Shown here piece by piece: positions 30,588-37,535 of a stretch of 37,535 bases of DNA (position 1 is its first letter; every line of letters starts with the position of its first letter). The stretch is from Phenylobacterium haematophilum (GTDB lineage Bacteria; Pseudomonadota; Alphaproteobacteria; Caulobacterales; Caulobacteraceae). The translations under genes and the position numbers were made by a program. Location: NCBI RefSeq assembly GCF_014196295.1, contig NZ_JACIDK010000013.1, forward strand, positions 1 to 37,535, given 5' to 3'. The notes beneath the pieces are model-generated. The model was not told where the DNA came from. It did no database searches and saw nothing but the letters and a program-made list of their open reading frames with translations.

Positions 30588-31378
30588 TACAGCGCCCGGG
30601 CGATCATCTCGCGCAGCGGATTGGCGGGATCGGCCAGCAGCTTGGCGGTCATGGCCAGCGAGATCACCACAAGCAGCGGCCGGATCAGCCGCGGCCCCCA
30701 GCGCATCGCCGCGCGCGAGCCCAGCCGCCCGCCTACGAACTGGCCGACCGCCATCGCTCCGCCCAGCGCCCACAACACGTGGCCGCCAAGCCCCAACACC
30801 ACCACCGAAACCAGATTGCTGGTCAGGTTAAGCACCTTGGTGTGCGCCGTCGCCCGCACCAGCCCCATGCCCAGCAGAGTCACCAGGCTGAGGGTGTAGA
30901 ACGACCCCGCGCCAGGACCGAAGAAGCCGTCGTAGAAGCCGATCCCGCCAGCGACGAGGCCATAGCCCAACGCGCTCAGACGCGCGTGCTGGTCCTGCTC
31001 GCCGATCTTCGGCCCGAGCAGGAAGTAGAGCGCGATCGCCACCAGCATGATCGGCAGCAGCAGCATCAGCCAGCGGGTGTCGACCACCATCACCGCCAGG
31101 GCGCCTGCGACCGCCCCGACCAGCGCCATGACTAGCGCCAGCTTGATGGCCTGCAAATCGATGCGGCCCGCCCGCCAGAAGGTCCAGGTCGCCGAGGCGG
31201 TGCCGACGCTCCCCTGCACCTTGTTGGTGGCGATGGCCGAAACTGGATCCACCCCCGCCGCCAGCAACGCCGGCACGGTGATCAGCCCGCCGCCGCCGGC
31301 GATCGCATCGACAAACCCCGCCGCCAGCGCCGCGACGCACAACAGCGCCACGGCCTGCGGCCCCAACTCAGCAAACAA
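30584..31378 (-). CDS. TSUP (TauE/SafE) family permease
   Basis: A 264-residue membrane protein with about eight hydrophobic segments. The TauE/SafE signature appears twice: AAGFVDAIAGGGGLITVPALL with ATNKVQGSVGTASATWTFWR, and GFYDGFFGPGAGSFYTLSLV with ATAHTKVLNLTSNLVSVVV. These proteins export sulfite or organosulfonates, or take up related anions. The repeat region 31439-31513 lies upstream of the start. No sulfur-metabolism gene is close, so the substrate stays open. Confidence 0.93.
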   Translation of the reverse strand: MFAELGPQAVALLCVAALAAGFVDAIAGGGGLITVPALLAAGVDPVSAIATNKVQGSVGTASATWTFWRAGRIDLQAIKLALVMALVGAVAGALAVMVVDTRWLMLLLPIMLVAIALYFLLGPKIGEQDQHARLSALGYGLVAGGIGFYDGFFGPGAGSFYTLSLVTLLGMGLVRATAHTKVLNLTSNLVSVVVLGLGGHVLWALGGAMAVGQFVGGRLGSRAAMRWGPRLIRPLLVVISLAMTAKLLADPANPLREMIARALY

Positions 31379-31438
31379 TACGGCCCCTCCAGGAGGCCGC
31401 TGCTATAGGACCGTCGGTGCGTCAGGACCAGGGCGCCT

Positions 31439-31513
31439 GGCCGACTGAGGGGGACTTTGACTCTTCATGAGAGCCGGTCCCCCTCCGTCACGATGCTCCG
31501 ATCCACCTCGCCC
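31439..31513. repeat. Palindromic extragenic repeat, family B, copy 1 (shortened)
   Basis: GGCCGACTGAGGGGGACTTTG starts at 31439; the copy continues with CTCTTCA, GAGAGCC, TCCCCCTCCGTC and ends near CCACCTCGCCC. GGGGGA and TCCCCC, and CTCT and AGAG, can pair around a short loop. It matches the element at 37429-37535 closely over about 50 bases but lacks the outer TGGGGGAG arm. It lies in the 155-base gap between the TSUP and VOC genes, which contains no other feature. Confidence 0.75.
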
Positions 31514-31533
31514 GCGGGAAAGGATCTGGAGGC

Positions 31534-31908
31534 CTACATCCGGTGCAGGGCGCAGAGCTTGTTGCCGTCCGGGTCGCGCAGATAGGCCAGGTACATCTTG
31601 CCCGTGCTGCCCGAGCGCACGCCCGGCGGCTCCTCGATGCTCGTGCCGCCGGCGGCGACGCCCGCCGCGTGCCAGGCGTCGGCCTGTTCGGCGCTGGCGC
31701 AGTTGAAGCCAATGGTGCTGCCGTTGCCGATGGTGGCCGCCTCGCCGTCGATGGGCAGCGACACCGCGAACACTCCCGTCGGGGTCATGTAGAATACCCG
31801 GTGGCCGTCGACGAAGCCGGGCGACACGCCCAGCGTCCCCAGCAGCGAGTCATAGAAGCCCTTGGCGCGGTTGAGGTCGTTGGTGCCGACCATCACGTGC
31901 GAAAACAT
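31534..31908 (-). CDS. VOC (glyoxalase/bleomycin-resistance fold) family protein
   Basis: A 124-residue protein with the two beta-alpha-beta-beta-beta units of the VOC fold: MFSHVMVGTNDLNRAKGFYD opens the first (His4 is a likely metal ligand), and GSTIGFNCASAEQADAWHAA the second, ending with YLAYLRDPDGNKLCALHRM. In enzymes the last strand gives a Glu ligand (usually N-K-x-E); here it reads NKLCALH, so metal binding may be altered. Members include glyoxalases, dioxygenases and drug-binding proteins; the substrate is unknown. It is monocistronic. Confidence 0.88.
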   Translation of the reverse strand: MFSHVMVGTNDLNRAKGFYDSLLGTLGVSPGFVDGHRVFYMTPTGVFAVSLPIDGEAATIGNGSTIGFNCASAEQADAWHAAGVAAGGTSIEEPPGVRSGSTGKMYLAYLRDPDGNKLCALHRM

Positions 31909-31958
31909 CTGGCGTTCTCCCCTTTTCGATTCCGGCTCGAAGCCGGCGGCGGGACGCT

Positions 31959-32008
31959 AGAGCATTTTCGGCCGAAGTGGAGGCCGGTTCGGCGTAGAAA
32001 TTGCTCCG
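31959..32008. repeat. Palindromic extragenic repeat, family C
   Basis: GAGCATTTTC (31960-31969) pairs with GAAATTGCTC (31997-32006), with one mismatch, and inside it GCCGAA (31971-31976) pairs with TTCGGC (31988-31993). Sequences of the form AGAGCATTTTC...GAAGTGGA...CCGGTTCG are familiar extragenic repeats in many alphaproteobacteria. It lies in the 172-base gap between the VOC and peroxiredoxin genes. Confidence 0.7.
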
Positions 32009-32018
32009 ACAAAGGATC

Positions 32019-32045
32019 GAGCACGATCCATCCAGGATCGTGCTC
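32019..32045 (-). terminator. Strong inverted repeat downstream of the peroxiredoxin gene
   Basis: GAGCACGATCC (32019-32029) and GGATCGTGCTC (32035-32045) form a perfect 11-base stem with a 5-base loop, 36 bases after the peroxiredoxin stop on the minus strand. Only TCCTTTG follows in that direction, so it is a moderate terminator, or part of the adjacent family C repeat. Confidence 0.55.
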
Positions 32046-32080
32046 GGGCGCCACCGCCCGCCGGAGGAAAAGGCCGCCGG

Positions 32081-32740
32081 CTAGTGCGGCTGCGGCACAA
32101 TCCGCAGGTAGGGGCGCGGAGCGTCCCAGCCGTCGGGATAGATGGTCTTGGCCTCGTCGTCCGACACCGATCCGGCGATGATCACCTTCTCACCCTGCTT
32201 CCAGTTCACGGGAGTCGCGACTCGATGCTTGGCGGTCAGCTGGATCGAATCCAGCACCCGCAGGATCTCGTCGAAGTTGCGGCCCGTGGTCATCGGATAG
32301 GCCAACATCAGTTTGATCTTCTTGTCGGGACCGATGATGAACACCGTGCGCACCGTGGCGTTGTCGGCGGCCGTGCGCCCGTCCGATCCCCCGTCCGTCT
32401 CCTCGGGCAGCATGTTGTAGAGCTTCGAGACCGTCAGGTCGGTGTCGCCGATCATCGGATAGTTCGGCGCGGCCCCTTGCGTCTCGGCGATGTCCTGCGC
32501 CCAGCGGGCGTGGTTGTCGACCGGATCGACCGACAGGCCGATGACCTTGGTGTTGCGCTTGTCGAACTCCGGTTTCAGCTTGGCCATGTAGCCCAGCTCG
32601 GTCGTGCAGACCGGCGTGAAGTCCTTGGGGTGCGAGAACAGGATCGCCCAGCTGTCGCCGATCCAGTCGTGGAAGTTGATCTTCCCCTCGGTGGTCTCGG
32701 CCGTGAAGTTCGGCGCCTCGCCATTGATACGAAGTGACAT
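32081..32740 (-). CDS. 1-Cys (Prx6-type) peroxiredoxin
   Basis: A 219-residue thiol peroxidase that reduces hydrogen peroxide and organic peroxides. The peroxidatic Cys45 sits in HPKDFTPVCTTELG (P-x-x-x-T/S-x-x-C); the supporting Arg is in NATVRTVFIIG. The extended C-terminal domain (HRVATPVNWKQGEKVII, YLRIVPQP) places it in the Prx6 group; Cys45 is the only Cys, so it needs an outside thiol for recycling. It is preceded by a 383-base region without an intact gene and followed by a strong stem-loop, so it is probably monocistronic. Confidence 0.95.
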   Translation of the reverse strand: MSLRINGEAPNFTAETTEGKINFHDWIGDSWAILFSHPKDFTPVCTTELGYMAKLKPEFDKRNTKVIGLSVDPVDNHARWAQDIAETQGAAPNYPMIGDTDLTVSKLYNMLPEETDGGSDGRTAADNATVRTVFIIGPDKKIKLMLAYPMTTGRNFDEILRVLDSIQLTAKHRVATPVNWKQGEKVIIAGSVSDDEAKTIYPDGWDAPRPYLRIVPQPH

Positions 32741-32871
32741 CGCCCGTTCCTTTTCGTTGAGCCCGAGGCGGCTCGGGGCTCCTGCGACGCGACATGCCCT
32801 GCCAATGCCGGCCGCGCGTCAAGACCGACGGCCGGCGACTATGCAATTCCGGCATGAAACCGGGCGAGGGC

Positions 32872-33012
32872 TCAGGCCTCGCCCGCTGTGCGCAGCTGTT
32901 GAGCGTCTCGCGCCACGATCCGCCCATAGGCCAGTTGCAGCATCCCGGCCCGCTCCAGCCCCTTCAGCTCCTTGTTGATGGTCTGGCGCGAGACGCCGAT
33001 CATCGCCGCCGC
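32872..33012 (-). pseudogene. Relic of a Crp/Fnr-family regulator (C-terminal helix-turn-helix only)
   Basis: On the minus strand 33012-32872 reads AAAMIGVSRQTINKELKGLE, then RAGMLQLAYGRIVARDAQQL and RTAGEA before a TGA. This is the C-terminal winged HTH of a Crp/Fnr regulator, with SRQTINKEL as recognition helix. The codon directly before the relic is TAG (33013-33015), and no cNMP-binding domain is found upstream in any frame, so the rest of the gene is gone. The unrelated bases from 33013 on suggest a deletion or recombination junction. The remainder of the gap 32741-33123 shows no gene I can support. Confidence 0.7.
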
Positions 33013-33123
33013 CTACCGCTTGGTGGCCTACTACGGCTGGGACCTGATCTTCCCCCACTGTCGGCGCGGGCGCCAGGGCCCGAACACCACTTCTTGATGC
33101 GCTGCCCGCGCGACGCATCGGCC

Positions 33124-34440
33124 CTAGGCGGCGGCCGGCTGTTCCTCGCCCGCGGCATAGGCCCGCGTCAGCTGGCGGTAGTATCCGGAATTGAACGCGA
33201 TCAGCGTCACGACCACGCCCGCCACCCCGGCCAGGGTGAAGACCAGCGCGATCCCCCGATCCTCCCCGCGCCCGAACCAGTCGCCGATAGCGTCGGCCCC
33301 GGCCCCGGTGGTCATCAGCGGAATGAAGATGAACTGGGTGAGCGGCCCGATCAGGAACGCGGTCAGGGGCGAGGCCGCCTGCTCCACCGACTGGGCGAAG
33401 CCGAACACCCGTCCCTGCCGCTCAAACGGCACCACCTTCTGCAGGGTCGTCTGCTCGGCGGCCTCGGCGTAGGGCCCCAGGAACATCCAGACGAAACAGC
33501 CGGCGATCAGCAGCGTGATCGAGGGCTGCAGCGTGAAGACGCAGCACACCGCCCAGCTGATCAAATTGACCAGCAGCAGCGTGCGCAGCGGGCTGCGCCC
33601 AAGTCCGGTGCGCGCGATCAGCAGGCCGCTGATGATGAACGCCGTCGACAGCAGCCCCCAGAGCAGCCCCCAGGTCTGCACCTTCACCAGCGACAGGCCA
33701 TAGGCGTCCATCAGCGCCATGAAAATCCCACCGAGGAAGTTGTTGAAGGTGGCGAAGAAGATCAGCGCGAACAGCCCCGGCACCGCTCCGATCACGCGGA
33801 TGGTCCCGGCCAGGTCGACCTTCCGGTGCTCCTGCGGCGTCGCCGGCGCGGCCGCGTCCTCGTCCAGCCGCACGAACAGCAGGTGCGCGAACGCCCCCGC
33901 CGTGAACACCAGCGCGAAGATCAGCGTCGAGACCATGCCGCCCCAGGCCACCAGGAAGCCGCTGATCACCGAGGTGGTCAGGAAGCCGACGCCCGAAACC
34001 ATGCCGACCAGCCCGTTGGCCTTGTCGCGCCGGTCCTCCGGGATCATCAGCGTCACCAGGGTCGGCAGCGCGATCCCGCGGATGTTGCCGGCGATGACCC
34101 CCAGCATGACCAGCGACACCAGGATCCACACCGGCGCGCCATAGGGGTCGGCCAGGCTGCCCTTCGGCGCCAGGCCATAGGCGGCGAACGCCAGCGCGTA
34201 GAGCCCGAACGACACTGCGCTCGAGGCCAGCATCACCACGCGCTTGCGATGATGATCGACCAGGCTGCCGAACCAGATGCCGGTGCTGGCCGTCAGCACC
34301 AGATAGATCCCCGCCACCATGCCGGTCGCGAAGACCGACTTGGTCTCCAGGTAGATCCAGAAGGTCAGCGCGAACCACACCGTGAAATTGGTGATGTTGG
34401 CGACCAGGTTGTTGGCCAGGAGCTGATAGAACCGGATCAC
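33124..34440 (-). CDS. Major facilitator superfamily exporter (MFS_3 / EntS-like)
   Basis: A 438-residue protein with about twelve hydrophobic helices. The opening FYQLLANNLVANITNFTVWF and the loop VDHHRKRVVMLAS (an MFS D-x-x-x-R-K/R-x signature after helix two) suit the MFS_3 group that includes enterobactin exporter EntS and macrolide pumps. LVGMVSGVGFLTTSVISGFL lies in helix five. Substrate unknown. It is transcribed away from the small secreted-protein gene with 159 bases between them; that gap holds a 14-base palindrome (34521-34534), possibly a terminator for the secreted-protein gene. Confidence 0.88.
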   Translation of the reverse strand: MIRFYQLLANNLVANITNFTVWFALTFWIYLETKSVFATGMVAGIYLVLTASTGIWFGSLVDHHRKRVVMLASSAVSFGLYALAFAAYGLAPKGSLADPYGAPVWILVSLVMLGVIAGNIRGIALPTLVTLMIPEDRRDKANGLVGMVSGVGFLTTSVISGFLVAWGGMVSTLIFALVFTAGAFAHLLFVRLDEDAAAPATPQEHRKVDLAGTIRVIGAVPGLFALIFFATFNNFLGGIFMALMDAYGLSLVKVQTWGLLWGLLSTAFIISGLLIARTGLGRSPLRTLLLVNLISWAVCCVFTLQPSITLLIAGCFVWMFLGPYAEAAEQTTLQKVVPFERQGRVFGFAQSVEQAASPLTAFLIGPLTQFIFIPLMTTGAGADAIGDWFGRGEDRGIALVFTLAGVAGVVVTLIAFNSGYYRQLTRAYAAGEEQPAAA

Positions 34441-34599
34441 CGCACGCTCCCTGCCGACGCCCGCGAACTCCGCCGCGGCGCCTGTGACTTAGGAGCCGGC
34501 GGCGGTAAGCTCAATGGCGACGCAGCGCGCTGCGCCCAGGCTCCACCGTCCCCCGACGAAACATCGACCAACGGGCCGCCTGAACCTCCTGGACCGGCC

Positions 34600-35091
34600 T
34601 CAGAACACCTCGAGCCAACGCTCGTTGTCGGCGTCCGGATTCGATTTTCCACGGCAGACCAAGCCGTCCCGCGTCCTGGTCTCCTTGCCGCGCGTCAGTT
34701 CCCAGCGCAGCTGCTTGCAGGCGAATGGCCCGACCGGATCGGCGCTGACCGCGGTGATCTTCCCCACCGAGCCGCGGCCGCGCCAGTTCAGCGATTGGCC
34801 CACCTCCAGCCCGCCCAGGGCGCTGTCGAAGGCCCACATGTCGCGCAGGTCGAGAAACTTCTTGGCTGCGGTGTCGAAGCTGACCCCGCCTTCACAGTCG
34901 TTGCACGAGACCTCGCCGAACTTCTTGAAAGCGTCCTTCTGCGCCTCCAGCGCCGGATCGAACTTCAGCTGGCCGGGGCGCTTCAACTTCGGATCGCCCA
35001 GATTGATCGGCTGCGGCGCGGCGGCGACCGCCGCGTGCGCGGTCGAGGCCGCAGCCAGGGCGGCGGCGACCGCCAGGATGTAACGTTTCAC
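34600..35091 (-). CDS. Secreted protein of unknown function
   Basis: A 163-residue precursor from GTG 35091, chosen for AAGGAGG just upstream. The first 20 residues (VKRYILAVAAALAAASTAHA) form a Sec signal peptide cut after AHA. The mature part has four Cys in SCNDCEGG, FACKQLRW and LVCRG, suited to periplasmic disulfides, and ends LVCRGKSNPDADNERWLEVF. The LNWRGRGSVGKITAVS and CKQLRWELT segments look like a small beta-rich surface or envelope protein of the RT0821/Lpp0805 kind, but I am not sure. No partner gene is obvious. Confidence 0.75.
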   Translation of the reverse strand: MKRYILAVAAALAAASTAHAAVAAAPQPINLGDPKLKRPGQLKFDPALEAQKDAFKKFGEVSCNDCEGGVSFDTAAKKFLDLRDMWAFDSALGGLEVGQSLNWRGRGSVGKITAVSADPVGPFACKQLRWELTRGKETRTRDGLVCRGKSNPDADNERWLEVF

Positions 35092-35214
35092 GCAAGGCCT
35101 CCTTGGAATTGCTCCAGCTGAGGTTGCCCCGACCGCTCGTCCGGCGCCCGCGCGCATCGACGGACGCCGCCGGGCGTCGACGGAGCGACGAAAGCGGTCC
35201 TTCGGACGCCGAGC

Positions 35215-36456
35215 CTATCCCATCGCCGCCTTGATCTGCGCCGCCGGGATCTCGCCGGTGGCTAGCTTGGCGAGAATGACCGCCGACAGCTGCGCGCGTT
35301 CGACGAAGCTCTCTGGCCAGGCGTATTCGTCGTGCGAATGGATGTCGCCGCCGCGCACCCCCAGGGTGTCGACATTCGGCAGGCCGGCGGCGAACAGGTT
35401 GTTGCCCTCGCACACTCCGCCGGAGGGGGCCCAGGTGATCTCCTGGCCGATCAGCGCGCCGGCGTCCTTCACCGCGCCGAACAGCTGCTGCTGGGCTGGC
35501 GTGAACGGCTTGGCCGGACGGGTGAAGCCGCCGTGCAGCTCCGCCGCGATGCCGTCCGCCGCGGTCGCGGCGACTTCGCGCTGCACATGGGCCAGCGCCC
35601 AGGCGGCGGCCTCGGCGTCGGGCAGGCGGATGTTGAAGCGCACCACAGCCACGTCCGGCACCATGTTCAGCGGCCCGCCGCCGTCGATGCCCGCGACATT
35701 CAGCGTCACGCCCTCGCGCTGGCCGTTGGCCGCGGCCAGCCGCACCGCCAGGTCGGCGGCTGCGGCGATGGCGTTGCGCCCCTTGTCGAAGTCGCGGCCG
35801 GCATGGGCCGCCCTGCCCCGCACCACGACGTGGAAGTTGCCCGAGCCCTTGCGCTGCGCCGCGAGCGCTCCGCCGGCCATCGCCGGTTCGTAGGTCAGCC
35901 CGACATGACCGCCTGCCGCCAGCCTCGCCAGCACCGGTCCCGAGGCCAGCGAGCCGATCTCCTCGTCTGGCGACAACAACACTCTGTAGCCCAGGTCTTT
36001 CGAACTCGGGTGAGCTTCGAACGCCCGCAGCGCCGCCAGCATGACGCTGATCCCGCCCTTCATGTCGGCCAGGCCCGGCCCGTTCAGCGCGCCGTCCGCC
36101 CGCTTCGTGACCGTCGTGAACGGCGTCCCGGCCGGATAGACGGTGTCGTAGTGCCCGGTCAGCACCACCTGCACGGGGGCCTGCGGGCGCACGGTGAGCA
36201 TCAGCGCGTCGGGGTGGCCCTGGAGGGTCAGGCTGCCGTCGGCGGCGACCTCGTGGCCGTCGGCCAGCGGCAAGTTCTCCACCTCGCCGGGCAGCTGGGC
36301 CATCACGCTTTCCAGCACGGCGCGCTGCGCCTCCAGTCCCGGCAGGTTGCGACTGCCTGACGATAAGGCGCACCATTCCACGGCGCGGCCCAGAATGTCG
36401 TCTTCTTCGCTGGCCAGACGGCCAAGCATGGATGAATCTTGCGCGGTGAGTTTCAT
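35215..36456 (-). CDS. M20-family peptidase/hydrolase (carboxypeptidase G2-like)
   Basis: A 413-residue dizinc hydrolase. The metal ligands are visible: H102 in TGHYDTVYP, D131 in GPGLADMKGG, E165/E166 in SPDEEIG (catalytic base and ligand) and a C-terminal His in GGDIHSHDEYA. The central dimerisation domain includes VVVRGRAAHAGRDFDKGRNA, typical of M20 enzymes. Such enzymes remove glutamate or other residues from the C-terminus or cleave N-acyl amino acids. No signal peptide is seen, so it is cytosolic. ATG 36456 is preferred to 36501, which would fall in the divergent promoter region of the dehydrogenase gene. Confidence 0.92.
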   Translation of the reverse strand: MKLTAQDSSMLGRLASEEDDILGRAVEWCALSSGSRNLPGLEAQRAVLESVMAQLPGEVENLPLADGHEVAADGSLTLQGHPDALMLTVRPQAPVQVVLTGHYDTVYPAGTPFTTVTKRADGALNGPGLADMKGGISVMLAALRAFEAHPSSKDLGYRVLLSPDEEIGSLASGPVLARLAAGGHVGLTYEPAMAGGALAAQRKGSGNFHVVVRGRAAHAGRDFDKGRNAIAAAADLAVRLAAANGQREGVTLNVAGIDGGGPLNMVPDVAVVRFNIRLPDAEAAAWALAHVQREVAATAADGIAAELHGGFTRPAKPFTPAQQQLFGAVKDAGALIGQEITWAPSGGVCEGNNLFAAGLPNVDTLGVRGGDIHSHDEYAWPESFVERAQLSAVILAKLATGEIPAAQIKAAMG

Positions 36457-36521
36457 ACGCGCGAGCCTCTCCCCCAAAACCGGGCTCGCGCAAGGCCCCA
36501 TCGGGAGGTTACTGGAAGCCC

Positions 36522-37406
36522 ATGGCCGTAACCTTCCTGAATCGCCTCTCCCCCGACGCCCAAAGCCGCTGGCTGGAGGCCCTGCGCGCCGCCTTGCCCG
36601 GCGAGACGATAGGTGTCGAGCCCTCGCCGCAGACCGAGATCGCCATCGTCGCCAATCCCGGGCGCGGCGTGCTGGCCAGTCTGCCGAACCTGGCCTTCAT
36701 TCAGTCGGCCTGGGCCGGCGTCGACAGTCTGCTCGACGATCCAGACCTGCCCCGCGTCCCGATCGCCCGGCTGATCGATCCCGGCCTCTCCGCCCAGATG
36801 GCTCAGGCGACCGCCGCCCACGTCCTCTACCTGCACCGTCAGGTCCCGGCCTACGCCGCCCAGCAGCGGCGAGGCCTCTGGCGCCAGTTGCCGCAGCCGT
36901 CGGCGGCCGAGCGCCGCATCGGCTTCCTCGGCTATGGCGAACTCGCAGGCGCCGCCGCCAACCTCCTGGAATCCATCGGCTTCCAGACCTACGGCTGGAG
37001 CCGCCGGCTCGGCGACCTCGACACCCTGCTGGCCACCAGCGACATCATCGTCAACCTGCTGCCGCTGACCGACCACACCCGCGGCATCCTCAGCGCCCCG
37101 GCCTTCGCGCGCATGAAGCGCGGCGCGGCGATCGTCAATCTGGCCCGCGGCGCCCACGTCGTGGAGGAGGACCTGATCGCCGCCCTCGACGCCGGCCAGC
37201 TGTCGCACGCCGTGCTCGACGTCTTCGAGGCCGAGCCCCTGGAGCGCAAGCACCCGTTCTGGTCCCACCCGCAGATCACCGTCACCCCGCACGTCGCCGC
37301 GATCACCGATCCAGTCAGCGCCAGCGCCGTCATCGCCGCCAACATCGCCCGCTTCCGCGCGGGCCAACAGGTCGAAGGCCTCGTCAACCGCAAGGCGGGG
37401 TACTGA
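36522..37406 (+). CDS. D-2-hydroxyacid dehydrogenase, glyoxylate/hydroxypyruvate reductase A-like
   Basis: A 294-residue NAD(P)H-dependent enzyme of the GhrA type. The Rossmann motif is RIGFLGYGELAGAAANLL, and the Arg after strand two (WSRR) favours NADPH. NLARGAHVVEEDLIAALDAG holds the catalytic Arg, the Glu lies in LDVFEAEPL and the His in TVTPHVAAITD. The reaction is reduction of glyoxylate or hydroxypyruvate to the D-hydroxyacid. GGAGG precedes ATG 36522. It is divergent from the M20 hydrolase gene 65 bases away and is followed by a palindromic repeat. Confidence 0.93.
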   Translation: MAVTFLNRLSPDAQSRWLEALRAALPGETIGVEPSPQTEIAIVANPGRGVLASLPNLAFIQSAWAGVDSLLDDPDLPRVPIARLIDPGLSAQMAQATAAHVLYLHRQVPAYAAQQRRGLWRQLPQPSAAERRIGFLGYGELAGAAANLLESIGFQTYGWSRRLGDLDTLLATSDIIVNLLPLTDHTRGILSAPAFARMKRGAAIVNLARGAHVVEEDLIAALDAGQLSHAVLDVFEAEPLERKHPFWSHPQITVTPHVAAITDPVSASAVIAANIARFRAGQQVEGLVNRKAGY

Positions 37407-37428
37407 GCCATTCAAGATGCTTCCCCTC

Positions 37429-37535
37429 TGGGGGAGCTGTCGGCCACACGGCCGACTGAGGGGGACTTTGGCTCTTCAGCTTGAGAGCCGTCCCCCTCCG
37501 TCTCGGCGCTGCGCGCCTATCCACCTCCCCCAAGA
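37429..37535. repeat. Palindromic extragenic repeat, family B, copy 2
   Basis: TGGGGGAG (37429-37436) and CTCCCCCA (37525-37532) form the outer arms. Inside are GGCCGACTGAGGGGG from 37450, GGCTCT with AGAGCC, and TCCCCCTCCGTC. The stretch from 37450 to about 37503 matches the copy at 31439-31513 nearly base for base. The element runs to the window edge, so it may continue. It lies directly after the dehydrogenase gene and could also end its transcript. Confidence 0.75.

Noticed and set aside
33010..33096. Plus-strand coding-like stretch AYRLVAYYGWDLIFPHC
   Set aside because: No start codon, no recognisable family and a stop soon after; mentioned only as part of the junction finding, not as a gene.
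32794..35121. 775-codon open frame on the plus strand across the MFS and secreted-protein genes
   Set aside because: Low-complexity, full of Arg, His, Gln and Asp, no recognisable domain, and it crosses several genes on the other strand with clear motifs.
1..37535. CRISPR array, prophage, integron or conjugative genes
   Set aside because: No regularly spaced direct repeats, and no integrase, transposase, capsid, relaxase or toxin gene is recognisable in any frame.

Overview
The window looks like chromosomal DNA of a GC-rich alphaproteobacterium of the order Caulobacterales, most likely Phenylobacterium or Caulobacter. Supporting signs are a PraR-like XRE regulator, a CYP153-type P450, an astA-astD-astB arginine operon, a SphA-like outer-membrane transporter, a DUF6356/YeiH pair, densely packed genes with many 1-4 base overlaps, and short palindromic repeats of the kind scattered through such genomes. 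The taxonomic call is inferred from gene content. I see no rRNA, tRNA, CRISPR array, transposase, integrase or phage gene.

Region 1 (1-2950): a LysR gene cut by the window edge is divergent from a tight four-gene operon (397-2373). The operon encodes a GNAT-like protein, a second acyltransferase that resembles N-acyl-amino-acid or acyl-homoserine-lactone synthases, an isochorismatase-like protein lacking its catalytic cysteine, and an 85-residue protein. A PraR-like XRE regulator follows. This is my best candidate for an undescribed small-molecule acylation or signalling system.

Region 2 (2947-7660, minus strand): a SpoU-type RNA methyltransferase, an M13 peptidase lipoprotein, a small proline-rich lipoprotein whose Shine-Dalgarno lies in a hairpin, and a FAD/NAD(P)-binding protein.

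Region 3 (7767-18305): a lipid/hydrocarbon-type catabolic neighbourhood with a CYP153 P450, an NTF2-like protein, a PhyH dioxygenase, an SDR/unknown/dienelactone-hydrolase operon with a divergent TetR, a SphA-like channel, an alpha/beta hydrolase, a GNAT, an aldo/keto reductase and a MatB-type acyl-CoA synthetase. The TetR gene and the reductase gene carry the same operator-like sequence, GTGAG-N6-CTCAC, placed at their promoters.

Region 4 (18335-25908): a palindromic repeat, an Lrp regulator divergent from DUF6356-YeiH, and the ast operon (arginine to succinylated intermediates) divergent from a second Lrp regulator and a TPR protein.

Region 5 (26000-37535): a hybrid histidine kinase, a GNAT gene broken by an in-frame amber codon, DUF2200, an EamA exporter, a TSUP permease, a VOC protein, a 1-Cys peroxiredoxin, a relic of a Crp/Fnr regulator, an MFS exporter, a secreted protein, an M20 hydrolase and a GhrA-like dehydrogenase. 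Three families of palindromic repeats lie in the gaps of regions 4 and 5. Four of the eight convergent gene pairs in the window end in one shared CTAG that supplies both stop codons.
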